Shown here piece after piece: positions 10,241-17,669 of a stretch of 64,000 bases of DNA (its first letter is position 1; each line of letters begins with the position of its first letter). Below the pieces are notes generated by a model. It did no database searches. It saw only the letters and a list, made by a program, of their open reading frames with translations, and was not told the origin of the DNA. Where the stretch lies: assembly GCF_029961765.1 (NCBI RefSeq), contig NZ_CP124681.1, positions 682,001-746,000 on the forward strand. The letters run 5' to 3'. The position numbers and the translations under genes were made by a program. This stretch comes from Nocardioides sp. QY071 (lineage in GTDB: Bacteria; Actinomycetota; Actinomycetes; Propionibacteriales; Nocardioidaceae).

Positions 10241-10408
10241 GACTCGGGTTGTGCGCCGAGCCGGCAGAAGCCAGCGCTGAATCGCGTCCGACCCGGCGCG
10301 AGATCGCTCCTCAGTGGGTCAGTTCGCGCCGGGTCGGCCTGAATTCCGGGCCAGTTTCTGCCGGGTCGGCGGGTTGCGGGAGCCTTTCCGGGCCGGGTCG
10401 GCGTCAGG
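10241..10408. repeat. GCCGGGTCGGC-type intergenic repeat cluster (copy A)
   Basis: No gene is seen in these 168 bp between two convergent genes. At least four variants of a unit with the core GCCGGGTCGG or its complement occur. Two form a perfect 14-bp stem, CCGACCCGGCGCGA (10288-10301) with TCGCGCCGGGTCGG (10324-10337). The rightmost unit, GCCGGGTCGGCGTCAGG (10392-10408), contains the TGA stop of the minus-strand permease and is identical over 17 bp to the end of the second cluster at 14250-14266. The cluster probably works as a bidirectional terminator. Confidence 0.75.
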
Positions 10409-11264
10409 TCACATCCCGCCGCCGGACCAGCGCGATGCTGCCGAGGACGGCGAGGGCGACGTAGACGGCGACGGTGATCGCGGCCTGGGTGCCGGGCACG
10501 GTGTCGACGACGCCGGGGGTGCCGTCGCCGACCCCGACGCCCACGATCGAGCCGATCAACGAGCCGGCGGAGGTGCCGGGCAGCACTTCGGTGAGGCTCT
10601 CGACCCAGCCGAGGAGCTGGCCGACGCCGCGCAGCAGGTTCTCGACGACCAGCGCCCACACCAGGCCGAGGCCGACCGACAGGGCCGGGCCGCGGGCCAG
10701 GGTGCCGAGCAGGAAGCCGAGGAGGGCCCACATCTCCAGCACCAGGAAGCCGGCGCCGAACGCCTCGCCGACCGAGCCCAGCGAGGGCATCACGACGTCC
10801 TGGGACTCGGTGGTCGCGATCAGCACGGAGATGCCGAGGTCGAGCGCGAAGGTGACCACGAGGGTGCCGACGACGATCGCGGTGAGGGAGAGGACCGAGC
10901 CGACGAGCGCCGGCGTACGACGCACGCCCTGCGAGAACAGCGTCTTCCAGGTGCCCCAGCCGTAGCCGTTGCCGGCGACCAGCGCGCCGAGCACCATCAT
11001 CAGCGCGCCGCCGAACATCGGCATGCCCTGCAAGAAGACGTCGGGTACGGCGTCCGGCATCATCTGCGCGAGCTGCTGGGCCTGGGTGGTGCCCTCGTCG
11101 GTGAAGCCGGGGTCGCCGCTGGTGTAGGACAAGTAGGTGAACAGGTAGCCGAACAGCATGCTCAGCACCAGCCAGGCGCCGAGGGTGATCCACACGGCCG
11201 GCCAGGCGCGCAGGCGCATCAGCTCGGCGCGGGTGCTGCGGGTGGTGGACAGGACGGTGCTCAT
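10404..11264 (-). CDS. ABC-2 type transporter permease
   Basis: A 286-residue membrane protein with about six hydrophobic segments: near residues 23-45, 80-100, 125-150, 160-185, 195-215 and 258-278. A large extracytoplasmic loop after the first segment contains the SYTSGDPGFTDEGTT residues. This is the layout of ABC-2 exporter permeases of the DrrB/NatB kind. Its ATG overlaps the stop of the upstream ATPase gene (ATGA). With the divergent NarL-type two-component system it forms a typical regulated drug or peptide efflux module. Confidence 0.88.
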   Translation of the reverse strand: MSTVLSTTRSTRAELMRLRAWPAVWITLGAWLVLSMLFGYLFTYLSYTSGDPGFTDEGTTQAQQLAQMMPDAVPDVFLQGMPMFGGALMMVLGALVAGNGYGWGTWKTLFSQGVRRTPALVGSVLSLTAIVVGTLVVTFALDLGISVLIATTESQDVVMPSLGSVGEAFGAGFLVLEMWALLGFLLGTLARGPALSVGLGLVWALVVENLLRGVGQLLGWVESLTEVLPGTSAGSLIGSIVGVGVGDGTPGVVDTVPGTQAAITVAVYVALAVLGSIALVRRRDVT

Positions 11265-12148
11265 CGGACCGACTCCTTCTGGCTCGTCATCTCGAAGAAG
11301 ACCTCCTCGAGGCTGCGCTCGGCAGCGGTGATCTCGTGGACGTCGACGCCGGCACCGACCAGCGCACGGGTGACGTCGGGGGCGCGGTCGGCGGGCAGCG
11401 TGAGCAGCAGGCCGCCGTCGGAGTCGCGTCGTACGCCGTCGTCGCCGGCCAGCCGCATCGCCACGGCGAGAGCCTCGGGCTCGGGCGTGGCCCGGATCCG
11501 CAGCGAGACGCCGCCGCGCAGGTCGGCGACGGTCGACTCGCGCAGCAGCACGCCGTCGTTGATGACGCCGACGCGGTGGCAGATCTCCTGCACCTCGGCG
11601 AGCAGGTGGCTCGACAGGAGCACGGTCTGGCCGCCGCGGGCGAGGTCGACGACCAGCGCCCGCATGTCGGCCATGCCGGCCGGGTCGAGGCCGTTGGTCG
11701 GCTCGTCGAGGACGATCAGCTCGGGGTCGCCCATCAGTGCGGCGGCGACGCCGAGGCGCTGCTTCATGCCGAGCGAGTAGCCCTTGAACCGGTCGTCCCC
11801 GCGGTTCGCCAGGTCGACCCGCTCGAGGACCCGCTCGACCTCCGCGTCGGACAGGCCGCGGTGCCGGGCCAGCACGCGCAGGTTCGCGCGCCCGGACAGG
11901 TAGGGGAAGAAGCCGGGTCCCTCGATCAGCGCGCCCACCGAGGCAGTGGCGTACGTCGTGCCCGAGGTCGGCCGGATCAGGCCGAGCAGCATCCGCAGCG
12001 TCGTCGTCTTCCCGGCGCCGTTGGGGCCGAGGAAGCCGTAGACCTCGCCGCGCCGCACGGTCATCGTGACCTTGTCGACGGCGACCCGGTCGCCGTAGAC
12101 CTTCGTGAGGTTGTCGGTGGAGGCCACCGTCGTTCCCTGTGCGTTCAT
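11261..12148 (-). CDS. ABC exporter ATP-binding protein
   Basis: A 295-residue DrrA/BcrA-type ATPase. Walker A is GPNGAGKTTT, the signature is YSLGMKQRLGVAAALMG, Walker B is LIVLDEPTNGLDP, and the H-loop is TVLLSSH. A C-terminal extension of about 80 residues (DGGLLLTLPADRAPDV...ERSLEEVFFEMT) is typical of exporter ATPases. The signature motif begins S-L-G-M rather than LSGG, as is common in this subfamily. The ATG at 12148 is preferred; a GTG three codons upstream is possible. Confidence 0.93.
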   Translation of the reverse strand: MNAQGTTVASTDNLTKVYGDRVAVDKVTMTVRRGEVYGFLGPNGAGKTTTLRMLLGLIRPTSGTTYATASVGALIEGPGFFPYLSGRANLRVLARHRGLSDAEVERVLERVDLANRGDDRFKGYSLGMKQRLGVAAALMGDPELIVLDEPTNGLDPAGMADMRALVVDLARGGQTVLLSSHLLAEVQEICHRVGVINDGVLLRESTVADLRGGVSLRIRATPEPEALAVAMRLAGDDGVRRDSDGGLLLTLPADRAPDVTRALVGAGVDVHEITAAERSLEEVFFEMTSQKESVR

Positions 12149-12206
12149 GGGCTCCACGCTCGCGCCTCGACGCCCGATGCGCGTCCGCTCCAGCGCGGCT
12201 GCGGCA

Positions 12207-12251
12207 TACGCAGAACTGCGTACGCCGGAGGCTCCCGTCGTCGTACGACGA
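12207..12251. promoter_or_regulatory. Palindromes in the divergent exporter/kinase promoter region
   Basis: Two perfect palindromes lie between the exporter ATPase gene and the histidine kinase gene: TACGCAGAACTGCGTA (12207-12222, 7-bp arms, 2-nt centre) and TCGTCGTACGACGA (12238-12251). The first is a plausible site for the NarL-type regulator at 13374. The second coincides with an octamer that is abundant across the window, so it may not be specific. Confidence 0.4.
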
Positions 12252-12279
12252 GGACCGTGCGCTCACCTAGGTTCGGGGC

Positions 12280-13377
12280 ATGAACACGAACATGTGGCTC
12301 GCGAAGCGCTGGTGGCTGATCCCGGTCGCGGTGATCATCATCGGCGGCTCCTTCGCCGTGAACCTCGGGCACGTCGGGGAGGTCGAGGCCGGCGTGGTCG
12401 GGCGGGTGCTGTCCGTGGTGCTCGCCGCGGGCGCCGCGCTCTCGCTGCTGCTGCTCGACCGGTTCCCCGTGCTCCTGGTCGCGACCGGCGCGTTGAGCGG
12501 CGGCTACTTCGCGGTCGGCGGCGAGAACGGCCCGATCTTCTTCGCGCTGATCGTCGCGTCCTTCGTGCTGGCGACCCGACGCCCGTTCCCCACCTGGTTC
12601 CCGCTGCTGCTGGTCGCGGCCGTGCTGATCTGGGCCGGCCTGCTGGTGCGCGGCCTGCGCTGGGACCACCTCGCGGTCGGCGCCTGGCAGGCGATCGGCA
12701 TCGGGGCGCTCGTGTCCGCGGCCGCCGCGATCGGCACCATGCTCCAACAGGGCCGGGCCGCCTGGGTGGACCGTACGTCGCGCGCCGCCGCCGAGGAGCG
12801 GCTGCGGATGGCGCAGGACCTCCACGACGGCGTCGGCCACGGCCTGGCGGTGATCGCGATGCAGGCCGGGGTCGCCCTGCACGTCCTCGACCGCGACCCG
12901 GGTGCCGCCCGCACCAGCCTCGAGGCGATCCGCACCACCAGCCGCGAGGCGCTGGACGCGCTGCGCACTGAGCTGGCGACGATCGCCGGTGAGCCGGCTC
13001 CGCGCCGTCCCGCGGCGGGCGTCGAGGCGATCCCGGCCCTCGTCGAGCGGGTCCGCTCCGCCGGGCTGCGGCTGGAGGTGATCGGCGAGCCGGGCGAGCT
13101 GACCCCGCCGAGTGGCGCGGCGGCGTACGCCGTGCTGCAGGAGGCGCTGACGAATGTGCTGCGGCATGCCGCCGCCTCGACCGCCACCGTGGTCTGGGAG
13201 CGGGGCACCGACACGGTCGCGCTGCGGGTCTCGGACGACGGGCACGGCGGCGCGGTGCAGGATGAGGGCATGGGCATCAGCGGCATGCGCTCCCGCGTCG
13301 AGGCGCTGGGCGGCAGCTTCCGTGCGGGGCCGGTGCAGGCGGGCGGGTTCGAGGTCAGCGCGGTGCTGCCCGGATGA
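12280..13377 (+). CDS. Sensor histidine kinase, NarL/DesK type
   Basis: A 365-residue membrane kinase with five or six N-terminal hydrophobic segments (residues 11-150). A HisKA_3 dimerisation domain follows, with phospho-acceptor His in MAQDLHDGVGHGLAV near residue 185, then an HATPase domain with the N-box LQEALTNVLRHA and a DDGHGG G1 motif. It has no large extracellular sensor domain, as in membrane-sensing kinases. The stop overlaps the response regulator ATG (ATGA), and it is divergent from the ABC exporter it probably controls. Confidence 0.93.
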   Translation: MNTNMWLAKRWWLIPVAVIIIGGSFAVNLGHVGEVEAGVVGRVLSVVLAAGAALSLLLLDRFPVLLVATGALSGGYFAVGGENGPIFFALIVASFVLATRRPFPTWFPLLLVAAVLIWAGLLVRGLRWDHLAVGAWQAIGIGALVSAAAAIGTMLQQGRAAWVDRTSRAAAEERLRMAQDLHDGVGHGLAVIAMQAGVALHVLDRDPGAARTSLEAIRTTSREALDALRTELATIAGEPAPRRPAAGVEAIPALVERVRSAGLRLEVIGEPGELTPPSGAAAYAVLQEALTNVLRHAAASTATVVWERGTDTVALRVSDDGHGGAVQDEGMGISGMRSRVEALGGSFRAGPVQAGGFEVSAVLPG

Positions 13378-14045
13378 GCCACCCCGAGACCGCTCCCGTC
13401 CGGGTCGCGCTCGTCGACGACCAGCCGCTGGTCCGGATGGGCCTGGCCACCCTCGTCGCCGCCGAACCGGACCTCGAGCTCGCCGGAGAGGCGGGCGACG
13501 GGCGCGAGGGGCTCGCCCTGCTGCGTCGTACGACGCCCGAGGTGGTGCTCTGCGACATCCGGATGCCCGTCCTCGATGGCCTCGGCATGCTCGCCGAGGT
13601 CGCCGCCGACCCGGCCCTGGCCGCGGTGAAGGTGGTCATGCTGACCACCTTCGAGCTCGACGAGTACGTCTTCGAGGCGCTGCGGGCCGGCGCCAGCGGC
13701 TTCCTGCTCAAGGACGCCGAGCCGACCACGATCCTCGACGCGGTCCGGGTGGTCGCCGAGGGCGGGTCGCTGCTCGCGCCATCGGTGACCCGGACCGTGA
13801 TCGACCACTTCGGCGCGAGCCGCGCCGAGAGGCCGCACCCGCGGATCGGCGACCTCACCGACCGGGAGCGCGAGATCCTCGGCTGGGTGGCGACCGGAAT
13901 GTCGAACGGCGAGATCGCCGAGGCGCTCGTGGTCAGCCCCGACACGGTCCGCACCCACGTCAGCCGGGCGATGGTCAAGCTGCAGGCCCGGGACCGGGCG
14001 CAGCTGGTCGTCTTCGCCATCGAGTCCGGGCTGCGGAGGACCTGA
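13374..14045 (+). CDS. Response regulator, NarL/FixJ family
   Basis: A 223-residue regulator. The receiver domain has the acidic pair in LVDDQPLV, the phospho-acceptor Asp in VVLCDIRMPVLDG near residue 60, and Lys in FLLKDAEP. The LuxR-type helix-turn-helix spans about residues 160-215 (LTDREREILGWVATGMSNGEIAEAL). It is coupled to the kinase gene by a 4-bp overlap. The stop codon lies at the edge of a repeat cluster: the sequence CCTGACGCGCCGACCCGGC around it resembles the complement of the unit at the other end. Confidence 0.95.
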   Translation: MSHPETAPVRVALVDDQPLVRMGLATLVAAEPDLELAGEAGDGREGLALLRRTTPEVVLCDIRMPVLDGLGMLAEVAADPALAAVKVVMLTTFELDEYVFEALRAGASGFLLKDAEPTTILDAVRVVAEGGSLLAPSVTRTVIDHFGASRAERPHPRIGDLTDREREILGWVATGMSNGEIAEALVVSPDTVRTHVSRAMVKLQARDRAQLVVFAIESGLRRT

Positions 14046-14266
14046 CGCGCCGACCCGGCGCCAACTGGCTCCCCGATTCCGCCGACCCGGCAGAAAGTGG
14101 CCCCGGTTTCGTGTCGACCCGGCAGGAAGTGGCCCCGGATTCGTGTCGACCCGGCAGGAAGTGGCGTCGGTGCGTTGCACCTTCTGCCGGGTCGGCTGAT
14201 CCTGCGCGCACTTTCGTGCCGGGCCGGCGGGATCTCAGAGCTACTTCGCGCCGGGTCGGCGTCAGG
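14043..14266. repeat. CCGACCCGGC-type intergenic repeat cluster (copy B)
   Basis: No gene is seen in this stretch between convergent genes. Three direct units begin CGACCCGGCAGRAAGTGGC at 14083, 14115 and 14147, spaced exactly 32 bp, with a fourth variant at 14051. Three inverted variants follow near 14182, 14213 and 14246. The last ends in GCCGGGTCGGCGTCAGG (14250-14266), identical to the end of the cluster at 10392-10408 and containing the stop of the minus-strand gene. The + strand response regulator stop lies inside the left-hand unit. Likely a REP-like element array with terminator function. Confidence 0.75.
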
Positions 14267-14930
14267 AGGTGCGGGCGCGCACGTCCTCGGGTACGTCGAC
14301 CCCGGGCAGGTTGTCGCCCGCGGCGACCGGGTCCTCGAGCACGCGCCGGAGCGGGATGTGGCCGCCCCAGATGCCGGCCGCGACGTCCTCCGGCTCGTCG
14401 ACCGGGTCGCCGGCGCGGGCCTTCATCGACGCCTCGGCCAGCGGTACGGCGAGCACGGCCGTCGCGGCCATCTCCTTGCGGGTGCTGGGGCGCAGGGTCG
14501 CGGAGCGTCCGGGGATCATGTGGTCGACGATCAGGTCGAGGGCGTGCTGCCGCTCGGCGGCGTCCTCCACCACCCGAGCGCGCCCGATGACGACGGCGGA
14601 GCGGTAGTTCATCGAGTGGTGGAACGCCGAGCGGCCGGCGACCAGCCCGTCGAGCTCGGTGACGGTGACGCACACGGTCGTGTCGGCGGACTCGCGCAGC
14701 CACCGGGCGGCCACGGAGCCGTGGACGTAGAGCGTGCCGCCCTCGTCCGGGCCGTGCACGTCGACCGCGAAGGCCGTCGGCAGCACCACCGGGTGGTCGC
14801 CGACGCCCACGCCCAGGTGGGCGACGAGGGCGTCGGTCAGCAGCGCCAGCAGGTCGGTGCGCTCGGCGACGGCGCGGTTGCGCCCGCGGCGGATCCGGGT
14901 GCGGTCGGTCGGCTCCATGACAACGCTCAT
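14262..14930 (-). CDS. Pyridoxamine 5'-phosphate oxidase family FMN-binding protein
   Basis: A 222-residue split-barrel flavoprotein of the PNPOx-like_2 type: N-terminal REP-like RRGRNRAVAERTDLLALL, central LYVHGSVAARWL, CVTVTELDGLVAGRSAFHHSMNYRSAVVIGRARVV, and C-terminal EDVAAGIWGGHIPLRRV. Proteins of this kind bind FMN or F420; the substrate is not predictable, and this is not the biosynthetic PdxH (found at 22095). It is divergent from a MocR-type regulator and shares with it an operator region containing three copies of GGCCANTTCCG. No good ribosome-binding site precedes either in-frame ATG. Confidence 0.85.
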   Translation of the reverse strand: MSVVMEPTDRTRIRRGRNRAVAERTDLLALLTDALVAHLGVGVGDHPVVLPTAFAVDVHGPDEGGTLYVHGSVAARWLRESADTTVCVTVTELDGLVAGRSAFHHSMNYRSAVVIGRARVVEDAAERQHALDLIVDHMIPGRSATLRPSTRKEMAATAVLAVPLAEASMKARAGDPVDEPEDVAAGIWGGHIPLRRVLEDPVAAGDNLPGVDVPEDVRARTS

Positions 14931-14944
14931 GGGTCTATCGTGGG

Positions 14945-15002
14945 CCGGAAGTGGCCTGTGCGCACGGGCCAGTTCCGAGCCAATCAGACAGGCCAATTCC
15001 GA
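14945..15002. promoter_or_regulatory. Candidate MocR/PdxR operator: two direct and one inverted repeat
   Basis: GGCCAGTTCCGA (14967-14978) and GGCCAATTCCGA (14991-15002) are direct repeats 24 bp apart. CCGGAAGTGGCC (14945-14956) is the same element inverted (complement GGCCACTTCCGG), 22 bp upstream. Regular helical spacing and a mix of direct and inverted copies are typical of MocR-family operators. The rightmost copy touches the start codon of the regulator gene, implying autoregulation. The sequence also resembles parts of the repeat cluster at 14083-14165, so an origin from that repeat is possible. Confidence 0.55.
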
Positions 15003-16333
15003 TGTTGCCCGTTCGCCTCGACCGCACCGACCCACGCCCTCTCGGCACCCAGCTCGCCGACCAGGTCCGCCGGCTGGTGCACGACGGGGTGCTCGCCAGG
15101 GACGACCGGATGCCGGCCAGCCGGCGGCTCGCGGCCGACCTCGGCGTCTCCCGTTCGGTCGTGGAGCAGGCCTTCGACCAGCTGCTCGCCGAGGGCTGGC
15201 TCGAGGCCCGCCAGGGCTCGGGCACCTGGGTCGCCCGCGGCACGACCGGCCGCCCGACGGTGCCCCGGCGCCGTCGTACGCCTGCCGTGGAACAGCCGCT
15301 CGTCATGCTCGACGCGGGCACCCCGTGGATCGACCCACGGCACCAGGCGGTGTGGCGGCGGGCCTGGCGGGAGGTGTCGGTGGCGACGCCGCCGCGCGGG
15401 TACGACGACCCGCGCGGCCTGCCCGAGCTCCGCGCGCTCCTGGCCGAGCGGCTCGGGCGCACCCGCGGGCTGGCGGTCGACGCCGAGCGGGTGCGGGTCA
15501 CCGGCGGCACGGGGGCGGGCCTGCGGCACCTGCTCGCTGTCCTGCCGCGGGAAGCGGTGGCGGTCGAGGACCCCGGGTACCGCGCCGCCGTGGCGACCGT
15601 GCGCGAGTCGGGGCGCAAGGTGCTTGATCTTCCCGCTCTCGAGCCCGTCACGGACCTGCGCGGCTGCGGCGCCGCCTACGTGACCCCCGCCCACCAGCAC
15701 CCGCTCGGCCGGGTCATGCCCGCCGCCGACCGGCTCACCCTGCTCGCCACCGCGCGCCGCGACGGAGCGCTGGTGCTCGAGGACGACTACGACTCCGAGT
15801 TCCGCTACGACGTCGCACCGGTGCCCGCACTCGCCTCGCTCGACCGCGACCGGGTCGCCTACCTGGGCACCGCGTCGAAGGCGATCCTGCCGTCCCTGCG
15901 GCTCGGCTGGTCCGTCGTACCCGACCGGCTGCTCGACGCCTATGACGCCCACAGCTCACTCACCCACGACGCGCCGCCGTGGCCGGTGCAGCGGGCGCTG
16001 GTGACGCTGCTGCGCGACGGGTACGTCGACGCGGTGGTCCGCTCGGCCCGTCGGGTCTACGCCGAGCGGGCGCCGAAGGTGGTCGAGGCGCTGGCGCCGT
16101 ACGCCGAGCTGGCGGGGCCCGTCGCCGGCATGTACTCCACCTGGCTACTGCCCCAGGTTCGCGCGGTGCGGGTTCGGGCGGCGGCCGAGGAGGCCGGCTT
16201 CCGGGTGAACCTGCTGCGCGACTACTGCCGCACGGCCCGGCTCAGCGGCCTGGTCGTCGGCTTCGGCGGCCCGACCGACGACGAGCTCGACCGGGCCTTG
16301 GCGGTGCTGGTGGCAGCCCTCAGCCGCTTGTAA
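15002..16333 (+). CDS. pdxR: MocR/PdxR family regulator (GntR-aminotransferase fusion)
   Basis: A 443-residue fusion regulator. A GntR-type winged helix at residues 10-75 (LADQVRRLVHDGVLARDDRMPASRRLAADLGVSRSVVEQAF) is followed by a fold-type I aminotransferase domain. The PLP-binding lysine is in TASKAILPSLRLGW, with LEDDYDSEFRY upstream. Such proteins sense PLP or related amines and control vitamin B6 or amine genes. The divergent FMN-binding PNPOx-like gene is the likely target. The ATG at 15002 lies at the end of a candidate operator. The last codons and TAA fall inside a 21-bp inverted-repeat arm. The symbol is a functional guess. Confidence 0.85.
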   Translation: MLPVRLDRTDPRPLGTQLADQVRRLVHDGVLARDDRMPASRRLAADLGVSRSVVEQAFDQLLAEGWLEARQGSGTWVARGTTGRPTVPRRRRTPAVEQPLVMLDAGTPWIDPRHQAVWRRAWREVSVATPPRGYDDPRGLPELRALLAERLGRTRGLAVDAERVRVTGGTGAGLRHLLAVLPREAVAVEDPGYRAAVATVRESGRKVLDLPALEPVTDLRGCGAAYVTPAHQHPLGRVMPAADRLTLLATARRDGALVLEDDYDSEFRYDVAPVPALASLDRDRVAYLGTASKAILPSLRLGWSVVPDRLLDAYDAHSSLTHDAPPWPVQRALVTLLRDGYVDAVVRSARRVYAERAPKVVEALAPYAELAGPVAGMYSTWLLPQVRAVRVRAAAEEAGFRVNLLRDYCRTARLSGLVVGFGGPTDDELDRALAVLVAALSRL

Positions 16334-16412
16334 CTAAGTGTTACGTACTCAAGTTGGGGCTGGTGGGGCTCGTGTGGTGGATAACCGCGCTGTAACACTT
16401 AGTTACAAGCGG
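16324..16412. terminator. 21-bp perfect inverted repeat containing both convergent stop codons
   Basis: The left arm 16324-16344 (CCGCTTGTAACTAAGTGTTA plus C) is perfectly complementary to the right arm 16392-16412, around a 47-nt centre. The TAA of the MocR gene (16331-16333) and the TAA of the MFS gene (complement of 16403-16405) lie at the same place in each arm, so both proteins end in Arg-Leu encoded by the repeat. It probably forms a bidirectional terminator. AT content is far higher than in the flanks. Confidence 0.8.
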
Positions 16413-17614
16413 TCGGCGATCCTGACCGGCCGGCCCGCGACGTACCCGACCGCGACCTGGACCGCGGCGGTGCCGAGCAGCAGGGTGTAGGCCAGCGTCC
16501 AGCTGTCCGTGGCGTCGTGGAGGACGCCGACGAGGAACGGGCCGCCGGCGGCGAGCAGGTAGCCGACGCTCTGCGCCATGGTCGACATCGAGGCGGTCTG
16601 GGCGGTGGAGGTCGTGCGCAGCGCGAACATCGCCAGGGCCACCGGGAACACCGCGCCGCCGGCGCCGAGCAGGGCGGCCCACAGCCAGGCGCCGTCGACC
16701 GGGGCGATCCACAGGCCCGTCCAGCCGAGCGCGGTGAACACGGTCAGGGCGAGGACCAGGTGGCCCTGGTGCCCCATCCGGACCGCGATCATCGGCGCGA
16801 CGAAGAAGAACGGGAGGCCGATGAGGATGCTCGTGGCCAGGAGCAGGCCCGCCTTCGCGTCGCTGAAGCCGGCGTCGGCGTACACGCTCGGCAGCCAGCT
16901 CATCATCACGTAGGCGTTCAGCGACTGGGTCGCGAAGAGCAGGGTGACCGCCCACGCGATCGGGCTGCGCCACAGCGGTGCGTGCCGCACCTGGACGCGC
17001 TGCGGGTCGCGACGGCGGCAGTACGGCGCCCAGGCGATCCCCGCGGCGACGGCGGCCAGGGCCCAGACGCCGAGCCCGACCCGCCAGGAGCCGGCGGCGT
17101 CGGCGATCGGGACGGTGGTCGCGGCGCCGACGGCCGAGCCGAGGGAGAGCACGGCGGAGTAGGCGCCGGTCATGGTGCCGATCCGGTGGGGGAAGTGCTC
17201 CTTGACGATCGCGGGGATGAGCACGTTGCCCAGCGCGATGCCGGAGCAGGCGACCGCCGTACCGGCGATCAGGGCGGGGGTGCCGTCGAGGACGCGGAGC
17301 ACGAGTCCGACCGCGACCAGGGCCAGCGCCGCGATCAGGCCGCGGTCGACGCCGATGCGCCGGGTGACGACCATCGCGGTCGCGCCGACGGCGGCGAAGC
17401 ACAGCACGGGGACCGAGGTCAGCACGCCCTGGGTGGTGGCGGAGACGCCGAGGTCGCCGAGGTGGTCGAGCAGGGCGCCCAGCGAGGTGATCGCCAGGCG
17501 CAGGTTGAACGCGACGAGCAGGACGGCGACGGCGAGGCCCAGGCTCGCGCGGCCCCGCGCGCCTTCGGATGCGGGCGGCGACGGTGCGGCGGCATCATGG
17601 ACCACGGCGGACAT
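16403..17614 (-). CDS. MFS transporter, CynX/NimT family
   Basis: A 403-residue, 12-helix major facilitator of the cyanate/nitroimidazole type. The first helix starts at GLAVAVLLVAFNLRLAITSLG, and the FNLRLAI segment is characteristic of CynX/NimT/YycB proteins. The loop after helix 2 reads VVTRRIGVDRGLI, a degenerate MFS motif A. Substrates in the family are small anions or nitro/amino compounds; the specificity here is unknown. The ATG at 17614 gives an N-terminus of about 25 hydrophilic residues. It is divergent from a FadR-type regulator. Confidence 0.88.
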   Translation of the reverse strand: MSAVVHDAAAPSPPASEGARGRASLGLAVAVLLVAFNLRLAITSLGALLDHLGDLGVSATTQGVLTSVPVLCFAAVGATAMVVTRRIGVDRGLIAALALVAVGLVLRVLDGTPALIAGTAVACSGIALGNVLIPAIVKEHFPHRIGTMTGAYSAVLSLGSAVGAATTVPIADAAGSWRVGLGVWALAAVAAGIAWAPYCRRRDPQRVQVRHAPLWRSPIAWAVTLLFATQSLNAYVMMSWLPSVYADAGFSDAKAGLLLATSILIGLPFFFVAPMIAVRMGHQGHLVLALTVFTALGWTGLWIAPVDGAWLWAALLGAGGAVFPVALAMFALRTTSTAQTASMSTMAQSVGYLLAAGGPFLVGVLHDATDSWTLAYTLLLGTAAVQVAVGYVAGRPVRIADRL

Positions 17615-17635
17615 GCCGACTAGCATAGACAGACA

Positions 17636-17648
17636 TCCGATCATTGGA
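17636..17648. promoter_or_regulatory. Imperfect palindrome, candidate FadR-type operator
   Basis: TCCGATCATTGGA is symmetric about its central C except for one mismatch (GAT versus ATT). It sits in the 55-bp region between the divergent MFS and FadR-family genes, 22 bp from each start. GntR/FadR operators are usually short palindromes of this kind. Assignment is by position only. Confidence 0.4.
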
Positions 17649-17669
17649 CGAATAGCCGGAAGGATTCCC

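Noticed and set aside
12238..12251. TCGTCGTACGACGA as a specific regulator site
   Set aside because: The same octamer occurs dozens of times across coding regions in the window, so specificity at this promoter is doubtful; kept only as a low-confidence site.
14083..14170. 32-bp spaced direct repeats considered as a CRISPR array
   Set aside because: Repeats and spacers are both repeated, with no unique spacers, no cas genes nearby and inverted copies in the same cluster.
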